64,000 bases of DNA from positions 23,412,251 through 23,476,250 of the forward strand of contig CP137668.1 in assembly GCA_037976565.1 (NCBI GenBank), in the 5' to 3' direction. The position numbers and the translations under genes were made by a program. Origin of the DNA: Mesocentrotus franciscanus (lineage: Eukaryota; Echinodermata; Echinoidea; Camarodonta; Strongylocentrotidae). This document shows positions 32,595 to 42,547 of the stretch, piece after piece (position 1 is the stretch's first letter; the number at the start of each line of letters is the position of its first letter). The notes beneath the pieces were generated by a model that searched no databases, was not told the DNA's origin, and was given only the letters and a program-made list of their open reading frames with translations.

Positions 32595-32652
32595 ATAAAG
32601 AGAGAGAGAGACAGAGAGGAGAGACAGAGAGAGGGTGAGAGAGAGAGGGGGA
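32595..32652. repeat. (GA)n tract
   Basis: Dinucleotide-rich run; the right copy at 47238-47307 is longer. Confidence 0.9.
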
Positions 32653-32881
32653 ATAGCAATAGAGAAATTCATCAAGAAGATTTTACCATCACCATCTTCG
32701 GTCATAATGATAATGTCACAGTATACACCTTTGCTCTTGACCCTTTTATTTCTTTTTGAAGTCAAACAGGAAATTATAAAAGTACAAACTTTCTTAGAAC
32801 TACACCTACTAGCGTACATGTATATACATGGATCAAGGCAAACATACACGTGCTATTTTACCAAACAACAACGAAGCAGTA

Positions 32882-33027
32882 GATGCAGGTTCAAGTCCCG
32901 CTGGTTCCAAGATTTTTCTGACTTGTTTTTCAATACAGATCGATCAATCGATCTTATTTACTGGGTGTAAGCCACAAATATGTTTAAATAATTGAAATTT
33001 CTCCCAGGAAGCATTAAATTTATAGAA
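32882..33027 (+). mobile_element. Short tRNA-like SINE with 14-bp target duplication
   Basis: Flanked by ACAACGAAGCAGTA (32868-32881, 33028-33041). Starts with a B box (GGTTCAAGTCCCG), so the tRNA head is truncated. Right copy at 47538-47684 inherits the same flanks. Confidence 0.7.
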
Positions 33028-34062
33028 ACAACGAAGCAGTAATGATTATCACTAGAAATCTCAATTTGACATTGTTAACACAGAGGCGGCGCCTGGGGAG
33101 GGGCTCAGTGCTCCCATTTTTTCAGGTACCCCAATAGTGCCCCCCCCCCCTTTTCTTTGAAAAGTGCACCCGTGTTAACATGCGATAGAAATTGTTCTAG
33201 GAAATCTATTTATGTTATGACAGCTGTACAGACAGACCCATAGATTATTTTTCCAAGTAACATGACGATAAACCTTATCACGATGTGTGACGCCCATCGC
33301 ATTTCGAAAAAAAATGGCAATATTATTGTATTAGATAGGAAATCTAAACAAACATCATCTTTCTGAGTCAGTTTCTAACTAATTATAAGAACACTAACAG
33401 CCGGAACTTTAGTGCATTGAACTCTTCTAGTCAGAATAAAAGCCGAAGTCGTAAACAATCGCACCACTAGTTTCACAACACTACGATTCTGAGCCGATTT
33501 AGCTTTTCCTCTTCCAAGAAAGCATGAAATCCCTTGAAATTTAGATTTTCTTAATCATATGACTATTCAGATCCTCTGTCATGAATAGTTATGTCATAGT
33601 AATTTTACATGTTTGATTATTCGTATCAAACGCTATTGCAAATTCTTTGAAAATCGGATCGTAGTCGGATCGTATAGTGTGCTGGTATTGTACACAACCA
33701 AAATAACCGTGTTTGATTCATGCTGGTGACAGCTATATATTTCAACCTCTCCACATATTAAAAGCAATGCATTGAAGACGAACAATGAGTTCGGTCTTAG
33801 CTACGCTAATTATACTTCTCATTCAATAGGCTATTTTTGAAATCATTTCATTCACTTGTTACAAATATTTGTATCTCAATAGTCAGAATGCGAATTACAT
33901 GTACATACATTATCTGTTGCTAGGTAGGACGAACTGTATGGTTTGCCTTACCCAACAACACATAATATGCGGTTTGCATTCTTACTATTAAAATACATTA
34001 TCATTCTTAAAAGGTGAATGAAATAATTTGTATTAAGGCACTTCACAAAGACGTATGCATGA

Positions 34063-34562
34063 NNNNNNNNNNNNNNNNNNNNNNNNNNNNNNNNNNNNNN
34101 NNNNNNNNNNNNNNNNNNNNNNNNNNNNNNNNNNNNNNNNNNNNNNNNNNNNNNNNNNNNNNNNNNNNNNNNNNNNNNNNNNNNNNNNNNNNNNNNNNNN
34201 NNNNNNNNNNNNNNNNNNNNNNNNNNNNNNNNNNNNNNNNNNNNNNNNNNNNNNNNNNNNNNNNNNNNNNNNNNNNNNNNNNNNNNNNNNNNNNNNNNNN
34301 NNNNNNNNNNNNNNNNNNNNNNNNNNNNNNNNNNNNNNNNNNNNNNNNNNNNNNNNNNNNNNNNNNNNNNNNNNNNNNNNNNNNNNNNNNNNNNNNNNNN
34401 NNNNNNNNNNNNNNNNNNNNNNNNNNNNNNNNNNNNNNNNNNNNNNNNNNNNNNNNNNNNNNNNNNNNNNNNNNNNNNNNNNNNNNNNNNNNNNNNNNNN
34501 NNNNNNNNNNNNNNNNNNNNNNNNNNNNNNNNNNNNNNNNNNNNNNNNNNNNNNNNNNNNNN
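34063..34562. other. Scaffold gap, exactly 500 N
   Basis: A round 500-N run is normally a placeholder of unknown true size. Open frames drawn through it are meaningless. It sits at the junction between the segmental duplication and the V exon of the middle locus. Confidence 0.99.
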
Positions 34563-34851
34563 TTCTGTATGATTAATGTAACTAGTACCAGATTCAAGTT
34601 CTAGGTGACACTGGTATCTCCCTTCGTCTGACAGTCCAAGGTTTCTGATATCGATGGAAAAATCATCATTCAAATTAAACCGAACATCTAAGTTCCGTGG
34701 CTCTCCTTTGAAATAAGAAGCTTTGCTTGTACCACTGCTGCCGTCCAGTACAACGCTATAACATCGGAATAGGTGAATTTACAAGGGAGAATTACATTCT
34801 CACCTAGCCATCCGATGACATGTTGATCAGTATGTATCGTGGCTACACAAC
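34563..34851 (-). pseudogene. V-set Ig exon copy, frameshifted
   Basis: Close to the gene A V exon in sequence (GENVILPCKFTYSDVIALYW, then out of frame; the second half again reads DDFSIDIRNLGLSDEGRYQC in another frame). Acceptor TTTTTAG is intact. The 3' splice-donor end is hidden by the N gap. Confidence 0.75.
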
Positions 34852-36880
34852 CTAAAAATGATGTGACATCATCAATAAGAAAAAGGAGGCAGAGTGAGAA
34901 GCAAAGAGATAATAGAGAAGGGGAATAATAAGACAGCAAGTGGTAATGAGGATACAGCCCTCGGAAACGACATTATCGGCCTCGTGGGATGTTTGTGTGT
35001 GTTGCGATGTCCAGGGAAAGAGGTGTGAGAGGGCAGAGAGAAGAGAGAATACTGTCTTGTTCGTTTTAATAATAGCTTCATATACGAGCGAGTGTGGGTA
35101 TGGGTATGCAGTCTTTAGAATATACCAGAAAGTAGGAAAGATATGAACTGTGCCTTTAAATTTGACAGACATATTTCTGCATGTTGACTTGACGACCTAT
35201 ACATTCGAGTAAAGGTTTTCCGCTTCCATTTTAACAACCTTTCATTCAATTTCATTTCGAAACTTCCTAATCTTGCACATCTCAAAGTCATTTTCGTCTT
35301 TGATCCTTCATATTCAAACTTTGTCCAATCAATTTCGTCATTTTGCATCCAATTTTGTGAAAGTCAAAGCAATTTTCGTCACTCCCGACTGCCAACATAT
35401 TCAATTCAATTTCATTTCGAAACTTCCTAATCTTGCACATCTCAAAGTCATTTTCGTCTTTGATCCTTCATTTTCAAACTTTGTCCAATCAATTTCGTCA
35501 TTTTGCATCAATTTCGTCAATTAGCAATCGATTTCGTCAAAGCGTTATTTAAGTTCGTTGCGCGTTCGTTTGTTATAGGGATATCCTCTTACATTTTGTC
35601 TCGTATCTTCCTGAAACTTGTGGGTGTGTATGTGTGTGTGGGGTAGGTGGGCGGGGAGTTAATTGCATCTGAGGCTCACTACCATGCCAATTGTAGTGAG
35701 CCTCAGATGCAATCAACTCCAGCAGCAACCAGGATGTTCAGCAAGCAAACTAGAGATTAGGAGAACCCAGGAGAAGCTGCATATCAGAGTAGTTATGAAG
35801 TATTTTGTATAGATGTTATTAATGGTAGAATAATTGAAAAGAAAGACTTTTTTAGAATGATTACTTTAACAGGGATATTTGTTAAGTTTGTATTGATAGT
35901 AAATTGATTAGATGTTTTTCCTATAAAGCTATACTCTCATGTAGGTCCATTTTCTCTGAGTTGTCCTGAATTTCCTGCAATAATGATAATATTGATAATG
36001 GTAGTCATGTTTCAATAAAGTAAAATTTCACATGTTCATACATGTATGTTAGTCAGCATATTCTACTAATACTCTGGTCTTTGGATACAATTTCAGTACT
36101 TGTATTGCAATTTACATTTATTATTTGTTACTTTTTTTTACCATTCTGAAATGTGGATACAAGTATTCTGGTAAATATATACTTTTCCTTTCCTTGCAGG
36201 TTGTGTATTTCTTGTATGAAGTTAATCCAACATAAAACGAGTGGTTAAAATTATTATTTATTTCTTTTTTAAAATTATTATTTATTTATTATAATTATTT
36301 ATTGATTTATTTATTCAATAATATTTGTTAAAGAGGCAGGTTGAAACGACAAGCTAAAGTTGAGTAAAAGTGTTCTTAGGTGCAAGAAGCAATATTTATA
36401 GATTTCATAACTTGCATAATTTAACTACTTTCTGCCCGGTTTGGTAATTTGGGATGATAGTCATATGCACATAGATGTCATCTGTTTTATTATTTACCTT
36501 TCTTATACATGCATTGTTAAGAAAAAGTTTGACAAGTGACAGATCAATGATATAGGTCTTGAATAGCTGAGTTGGCACAATATCTTATGATGACATGTAG
36601 AAAATCAACTGCAACCACTTAATTTACGTGTGTATATGAATATGAAATACATGTATATATTTTTGTTCATATTCAGAATATTTTTATAATGATAATGATG
36701 AAATGCAATATATACATTTTAACATGAATAGATGACTATTTATTTCTAGCTATACAATCACTTTAGACGTGGAGAGTGCTAAAGATGCTGGTGTGATTGA
36801 AACAAAATGCAGTAATTGATTTTCAGTTTGAACAAGTCTGGTTAATGATAATTTATTATAAAAATGTGTTTGTCCATGTA
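34852..36880. repeat. Intron of middle locus, paralogous to 11786-13870
   Basis: Continuous similarity to the gene A first intron, including the 160-bp repeats and the hairpin, with small indels. No separate gene is seen inside. Confidence 0.8.
35241..35535. repeat. 160-bp tandem repeat, middle locus copy
   Basis: Same two-unit array as at 12171-12470, units starting at 35251 and 35411. Confidence 0.85.
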
Positions 36881-38046
36881 TGAGTGCATGTATGCATCTG
36901 TACATGTTTGTGAAGTCTTAAAGGGCAATCTAACCCTTGTAATAAATATTATTCATCATTTCAGTCTGTCCCGACGAACAATCAACATTGAACTATTGCT
37001 TTATATTAATCTTTTGAAGTATTATCAAACTTTCACTTCCCTGTTTAAGGCAAGATGAGCCTGATGAAAGGTGGCGTACCCATCCCTCTATTAATATATT
37101 ACTATTAAGATCTAAATTATTCATACCCCATGTAATTTTTTCTTCATAACTCAAGAATTAGGGCCTTTTTTAGTACTTGTAGATGTAAGCTTTACTATGT
37201 CAAATTCTCGAGAAACATAAATCGGGACAAATCAATTTTTTTTTACATACTTAAAAATGACAAAAATAGGTAAGACTAGAATTATTCAGTTAGGTTAAAG
37301 AGGCAGGTTGTGCCTAAAAAAATCCGCAAGGCGAGGACGGGGGCGGGCTCCATACATTAATTTGATATTTCTGTGTTGCTCCATTGCTGTTTGGTAGGTT
37401 GTTTTACTATACGTTCAAAGGTTTTACTCATATATGGGTTCTGCCTCGAAAGACCACTGGTCTTTGCAGCTCTCCTACGCAATTTCATTTCACGTACCTT
37501 TCTCTTTATAAAGGTATTCAGGCACTTTGCTGCCTGAAATCATAATGTTTCTAAACTTTGTGAAGCGAGCGAGAAAGAAAGACACTTTATCATCTTATAA
37601 ATGCCATTTCCTCATGAAATTACGTACTCTAGCATTTTCTAATAATTACTTGATTTTCACTAAATCGACGTTATTCCAAAATAATAACATTAAAAAATAT
37701 ATGACTAAAGTTGTCATACAGCTGTCTTGCGGCACATCCGTTTTAAAAACGTTGCTGGAGACTATTCAGACTGGGTTAAAATTGTCGTTAGAATTTGAAA
37801 TACACTGTATAAGTGAAAGGAAAAAATGTATGTATGTAGAGCTAAATGTGCAATCTCCACAACATGTTGCCCTGTTTAGTAATAGCTTCCTGTAAATTTT
37901 GTAACGGGGGAATGACTGCGCACCCCAAATCTAACAACAGATAAAAGAAAACATTAACACATTTAAAACGGCGCATTATAGCCGACAACATGAGCTTTAT
38001 CTGAAATTGCTACCAGCAAAGTGAAATAGAAAATGAAATCACTTAC

Positions 38047-38119
38047 CCGTTGCAAGTGCACATAGCGTCAACAATGTGCTCAATTGGTCAAAGTCAGATG
38101 CTATTCTCATATCTGCCAT
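38047..38119 (-). CDS. Signal-peptide exon copy 3 (middle locus, 1a)
   Basis: 73-bp exon MADMRIASDFDQ... with intact hydrophobic core, phase 1 end and GTAAGT donor. It is the most diverged of the four copies. Its upstream block carries GGGATTCCCC 138 bp before the ATG. Confidence 0.55.
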
Positions 38120-38241
38120 TTTGTCTTTCAGCTTACATTCAGCTCAAAACGAAGTAAGAGAAGTTGATCAATGAGGTTGTGAAATGTAACCATTGCTGTA
38201 TGTGATCTACGCACAGTCATTTCCGTTATGTTCACGACGAG

Positions 38242-38266
38242 AGGTCAAAGGGAACAGGGATTCCCC
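38242..38266 (-). promoter_or_regulatory. kappaB-like and DR1-like sites of signal exon copy 3
   Basis: GGGGAATCCC on the minus strand (38257-38266) beside AGGTCAAAGGGAA (38242-38254). The kappaB core differs from the other copies yet still fits the GGGRNNYYCC pattern. The TATA-like motif is lost here. Confidence 0.4.
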
Positions 38267-38559
38267 GTCCATTGACGGAGCACATTAATGTTATAGAGAA
38301 ATAGAACCATGGCAATGGGACATTCAATTATTATGTACGTATATACATTGATATGTACAAAATAATGTATGTCGGAATAATCAGTGGAGAAGCAAAGGGA
38401 CACGAGGAGATGTACCTCCCTTTTCCATTATGAATTATGAAGCCAAAGCTGAATAACTCACGAGACATAAGACATTAAAAAAAGGTTTACTTTAAAGTAA
38501 GGGTATAATCAGGGAACCAAAGAGCACGAAGAACACTTTCGCCCCATTCAAACGTGGAT

Positions 38560-38760
38560 GAGAGAGAGGTGAATAGAGAAATAAAGACAGAGAGACACAG
38601 AGATAGAGATGGAGAGACAGAGAGACAGAGAGACATATAATAGAGGGGAATAGAGAGAGAAGGGGAGAGGGGAAAGAGAAAGAGAGTGGGAGGGGAAAGG
38701 GGGAGAGAGAGAAAGATCGAGATGAAGAGAGCGAGAGAGAGGGGGGGTGTGAGGTGTAAA
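38560..38760. repeat. GA-rich low-complexity tract
   Basis: Purine-rich stretch in the cassette array between signal exon copies 3 and 4; equivalent of 14740-14925. Confidence 0.9.
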
Positions 38761-39084
38761 AAGAACGAGGGGCGGGGCTTTAATGAGTGGTAATGGGTAT
38801 TATTCATTATTTGAGTCTGTCCCAAAGAACAATAAAAACTGTAGTATAGCTCTATATTAATCATTTGAAGTACAATGTACTATCAAACTTCATTTCCCTG
38901 TTACACGCAAGATGGGTCAGATGAAATGTGGGATTTCCCATTCCTCTATCAATCTCTAAAATTTTACTTTTTAGATTCCGTTTCTCTTTTTCGCTTTATT
39001 GAATGATAAATTAGAAATACAGTTAAGATCTAAATTATTAAATTATCTAATAGTGAGCAACAATTTTTTTTTTTGCCTCCGAAA

Positions 39085-39172
39085 ATTGATTTTTTTTTAC
39101 CACCACCCCTTGAGCGCCAAGGAGGGGCTCATCTTCTTTTTCCCACCGCCCCCCTGGATCCGCCACTGGGGG
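39085..39172. mobile_element. hAT-like end fragment
   Basis: Contains GAGCGCCAAGGAGGGGC and ends TGGATCCGCCACTG, like the complement of the 56.6 kb fragment. Confidence 0.5.
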
Positions 39173-39858
39173 TCGATACATTAACTTGACATTTCTGTGT
39201 TGCTTCAAGTTTGTTACTGTTTGTAAAGTTATTTTACTATACTTTAATACATAGGTTTTACTCATAAAGGGGTTCTGCCTCGAAAGATCAATGGTCTATG
39301 CGCTTCCTCCGCAATCTCATTTCATCTTGATACTTTCGAGTTTGATGTACTATAATAATGTTATTCTTTTACATGTTTAATGTACTTTATCGCACATTTA
39401 AGTCCGTTTGTGTTATGTTTTCCTGATATTTGTGGTATCTTTTTTTGTGGAATGTGGAAAATAAACTTAAATTTGAATTTGGTCCAGCGATGCCCCTGAT
39501 TGATATCGTAAATTTACGAAGTACATAAGCTAAATTATATAGTTATACAATATACTATTCACACTGGGTTGAAATTGCCGTTAGAAATTGAAATATTAGT
39601 GTAAGGAAAAAAAAACACGAACGTATAATATGTAGCTTAATGTGCAGTCTCCATAACAGTATACCCTATACAGTACATGTAGTAGCTTCCTGTAGAATTT
39701 CATTTTTATTTTGTAATGGATATGACTGTGCACCCCAAATCTAACATCAGATATCATACAAGATAACATTAACACATATTTAAAACTGCACATTATGGCT
39801 GACAAACATGAGCTTAATCTGAAATTGCTACCAGCAAAGTGAAATAGAAATCACTTAC

Positions 39859-39931
39859 CCGTTGCAAGTGCACATAGCGTCAACAATGTGCTCAAATGAT
39901 CAAAGTAAGATGCTATTCTCATATCTGCCAT
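39859..39931 (-). CDS. Signal-peptide exon copy 4 (middle locus, 1b)
   Basis: 73-bp exon MADMRIASYFDH... with intact ATG, hydrophobic core and GTAAGT donor. It lies 1.8 kb upstream of copy 3, so the middle locus repeats the two-first-exon layout of gene A. Confidence 0.55.
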
Positions 39932-40068
39932 TTTGACTTTCAGCTTACATTCAGCTCAAACAATAGGTTTTAAATGAAGTCAGAGAAGTTGAGGATGTGA
40001 CATATGACAGTTGGTGTATGACATCTACGCACAGTCATTTTCGCTATACCATAATACGTTCATGACGA

Positions 40069-40093
40069 AGGTCAAAGGTACCGCGGAATTCCC
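40069..40093 (-). promoter_or_regulatory. kappaB-like and DR1-like sites of signal exon copy 4
   Basis: GGGAATTCC (40085-40093) beside a DR1-like repeat (40069-40081), 154 bp before the ATG of copy 4. Confidence 0.4.
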
Positions 40094-40260
40094 ACTCAAT
40101 TGACGGTGCACATTATTAGAGAGATATAGAACCAACGAGACATTCAGTAATTATGTAAATATATATGTCTGTATGTGTATGTATAATGTACATATGCATG
40201 TAGGGATAATAAGTTAGAAGAAAAGGGGCACAGAGGACACGAAACGACACCCCACCAACA

Positions 40261-40846
40261 TCACCAAGGAATTAGAAATATGGATACTGCTTTTTTCGGA
40301 CTAAAAAATATTATTAAAAAAAATTATACCGCATTCTGGCTTTGGAAAGGCCCGCAAGATTGTCAAAATATATTTCGGGAAAATTATTTCCGGGATTTGT
40401 TGGGCTAATTGCCCTTTGTTGCTTTTCTCGATTTTGTGAGGGAATGATTGAATCCCGAAATTTAGAATAAATGCAAGGATTTTTGTTTGATGAATAGGGG
40501 CGAGTATACTGCAGCAACAACCCAATCTCGATGTACCATCAGTAATCTCAATGATGCTAAACTGGGAGAGCTCCTCAACAGAGGATCTTTGGGCAAACCG
40601 TGGGCAGTAACTAGTATTTCATAATTTTTCGTCCATTTATTTGTTCATTCTGTTCATATGTCATATAATTTCTTTCCCTCATTATACAATTTTAGATAAA
40701 CAGATGAAATGATGGACAAAGGGACGAGAAAAAAAAATCGTTGAAGCCGATCGAAACTTACCTTAAAAGACAAGACGCATCTCGCAAATTCATTTTGGAT
40801 GTCATAGTAGCCCTTGACAATGCCATTTATGAGCTACACTCCGTAT
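40261..40846. other. No gene recognised
   Basis: AT-rich sequence with short open frames on the minus strand only (40301-40525). No motif, repeat partner or splice-supported exon seen. Confidence 0.5.
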
Positions 40847-41601
40847 TACCAGGGAGGTGATAGAGAAGGAGTGGAATCAAGCCGCTCCCCTTTGACCCCA
40901 TGCTCCAAGCCGCCGAAAAGTTATTCGCTAATCGGCAACTGTTGACCAGGTGTTGAGATAAAAGAGCGCATAAAATATCAGGATTTAGAATTCCTACATC
41001 AGAAAATGGTATCCTAGCAAATATTCGCTGTCCCTTTCAATGATTTCTCATCAATTGTTGAATGTGTAATGAGTAGAACAAGCGAACACAAACTTGTGTA
41101 ATTTCATCCTTTTTTTCCAACTGCAAAAATACAAAAAACACGCGAAAACACGTATTAGCAAACTTAAAGTTATCGAAGATTGTAAATGATGGATTAAATG
41201 ACGGGACATTAAAACATGCGAAAATATGCGCATTAATTATCCTAAAATATTGAGTTTTTGTCAGGATCTAATTTTTCTTTTACCAACTCTGGCACACAAA
41301 TTATAGGAAGGGCGGAGTACTAAATTTGAAAAAAATTGTTTGATGCACTATTCCCAATACAATCCCTTTATAAAGTTTATAATTTACACTGAAATTTTGC
41401 CGGTAATTTAATATTTTGTAATAAATGTGAAACTGGTGCCTGGCCTCCGAAATTCCCCGCAGTGGAAGAGCGGCTCGGAGCATGGAACTTCAAAGCCAAA
41501 TGGAATGCACGTTACACACCCCATTGTTTCGCTTTAGAACTCACGCATGCGTTTGAATAAATTACAAAAGTTTCCACTCCTTCTCTATCACCTCCCTGGT
41601 A
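40847..41601. mobile_element. Non-autonomous DNA transposon with 29-bp inverted ends
   Basis: Perfect 29-bp inverted repeats at 40847-40875 and 41573-41601 (start TACCAGGGAGGTGATAGAG). 755 bp, no transposase frame. Superfamily not clear from the flanks. Confidence 0.7.
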
Positions 41602-42130
41602 TTATACAAAGTCATGAAGAGAACAAAATGCCAAAAGTGAGATTCTAAGGGGTAAACGGTTTAAATATTCAAAAGTGGCGTCCCATAAATTAGGTTATTC
41701 TTACATTAAGAAAATCACCAGAGGAAGGGTGTAATACATAATAATAAAAGGTGTTGTCAGCTCCTTCCCCCAACAAAATGGGTAAGAATATATATCATGC
41801 ACTAAGAGGCTCTGGTTGAAATTCTGGATTCTCAGAGGAGACTAGCATTGAACTATTTTGTGACGGGCACGGGCCAGAAAAAAATAGTCTGCGTGCCAGT
41901 CTCTGAAAAGAATTCATTCATTCTGTTGCTCGGAGAAAATGCATGCTGTATAATATTATGATTCATATACCTCTTAAAAAGTGTAAAACTGAAGCTGTAA
42001 ATTATAGAGGAATAAATCTGAAAATAAATATCAAATAACCATCAATTTCCAATGCTACATGACAGTCTGTTTCTGGTCAGTATAATGTTAGCATACATGG
42101 CACACGGGGGGAATTATGGAAACCTTGCTC
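41602..42130. other. No gene recognised
   Basis: Single-copy-looking AT-rich sequence between two DNA elements; nothing recognisable. Confidence 0.5.
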
Positions 42131-42328
42131 TTAAAGCCTGTCTGCACTACTTGTATCTACTTGCGCCCTCTATATAGCAAACAATGCCTAAGCGGTACCC
42201 ATTGGTCCCCCATGACCCCCTTTTTTCTTATGTTAATTGAGAGCTGATTTGATGAGATAACCACCTATCAGTGACCACGGCAGGGAGGTCTAATCCCTCC
42301 TGGCCAAACTAGTGCAGACAGGCTTTAA
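42131..42328. mobile_element. TTAA-ended MITE (copy 2)
   Basis: 198-bp element with perfect 19-bp terminal inverted repeats TTAAAGCCTGTCTGCACTA. TTAA ends are typical of piggyBac-mobilised MITEs. No coding capacity. Confidence 0.7.
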
Positions 42329-42365
42329 TGTTTTTTAATAGAACCACACTACATACACACTAACG

Positions 42366-42547
42366 CTTAGCTGCAAAGAGAGGACTGTAACATTGGCTTG
42401 ACTGAGTCGGCGGTAGCTAGGTGATAGCTTTGAACTGTGACATCAATTATGGTACATCCATGATGTATCATATTGAATTTCACACCATATCCGTTTTTTA
42501 TGGTGGGAGTTCTTATGTCACATGAGCCATTCTCTGGTGAATCACTG
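42366..42547 (-). other. Possible terminal exon of an unknown gene
   Basis: After a plausible acceptor (polypyrimidine-poor but ending CATGCAG) the frame reads DSPENGSCDIRTPTIKNGYG and GCTIIDVTVQSYHLATADS, ending SSLCS and a stop. The residue mix looks protein-like and has several cysteines, but no family is recognised and no partner exon is seen. Confidence 0.2.

Larger units (their letters stand above)
28240..34062. repeat. Segmental duplication, left copy (about 5.8 kb)
   Basis: Nearly identical along its whole length to 42924-48722, with scattered SNPs and small indels. It ends exactly at the scaffold gap. It contains no Ig or GTPase exon; contents are AT-rich sequence, a GAA/CAA tract, SINE scraps and a GA tract. 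Confidence 0.9.
36950..38530. repeat. First-exon cassette, unit 3
   Basis: Unit with signal exon copy 3 (38047-38119) and the same flanking landmarks as unit 1. An open frame at 37527-37895 falls in repeat sequence that is not open in the other units, so it is not called a gene. Confidence 0.65.
34563..39931 (-). pseudogene. Middle Ig-receptor locus: signal exons plus frameshifted V exon
   Basis: Partial third copy of the same gene family. It keeps two signal exons (39931-39859 and 38119-38047) and a V exon (34851 down to the gap). The V exon has a 1-base deletion after the LYW tryptophan relative to gene A (GGACGGCAGC against GGACGGACAGC), which causes an early stop. Its last 12 or so bases fall in the 500-N gap, and no second Ig, TM or GTPase exon is visible between the gap and gene A. 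It is either a true pseudogene or a gene damaged by misassembly at the gap. Confidence 0.6.
38531..40260. repeat. First-exon cassette, unit 4
   Basis: Unit with signal exon copy 4 (39859-39931). It follows unit 3 directly in tandem; the two signal exons are 1.8 kb apart. Confidence 0.65.

Noticed and set aside
33948..34673. Frames of up to 241 codons crossing the N gap
   Set aside because: Most of the sequence is unknown bases; only the V-exon part at the right is real.
37527..37895. 122-codon plus-strand frame
   Set aside because: Falls in the first-exon cassette repeat and is broken in the other cassette units.
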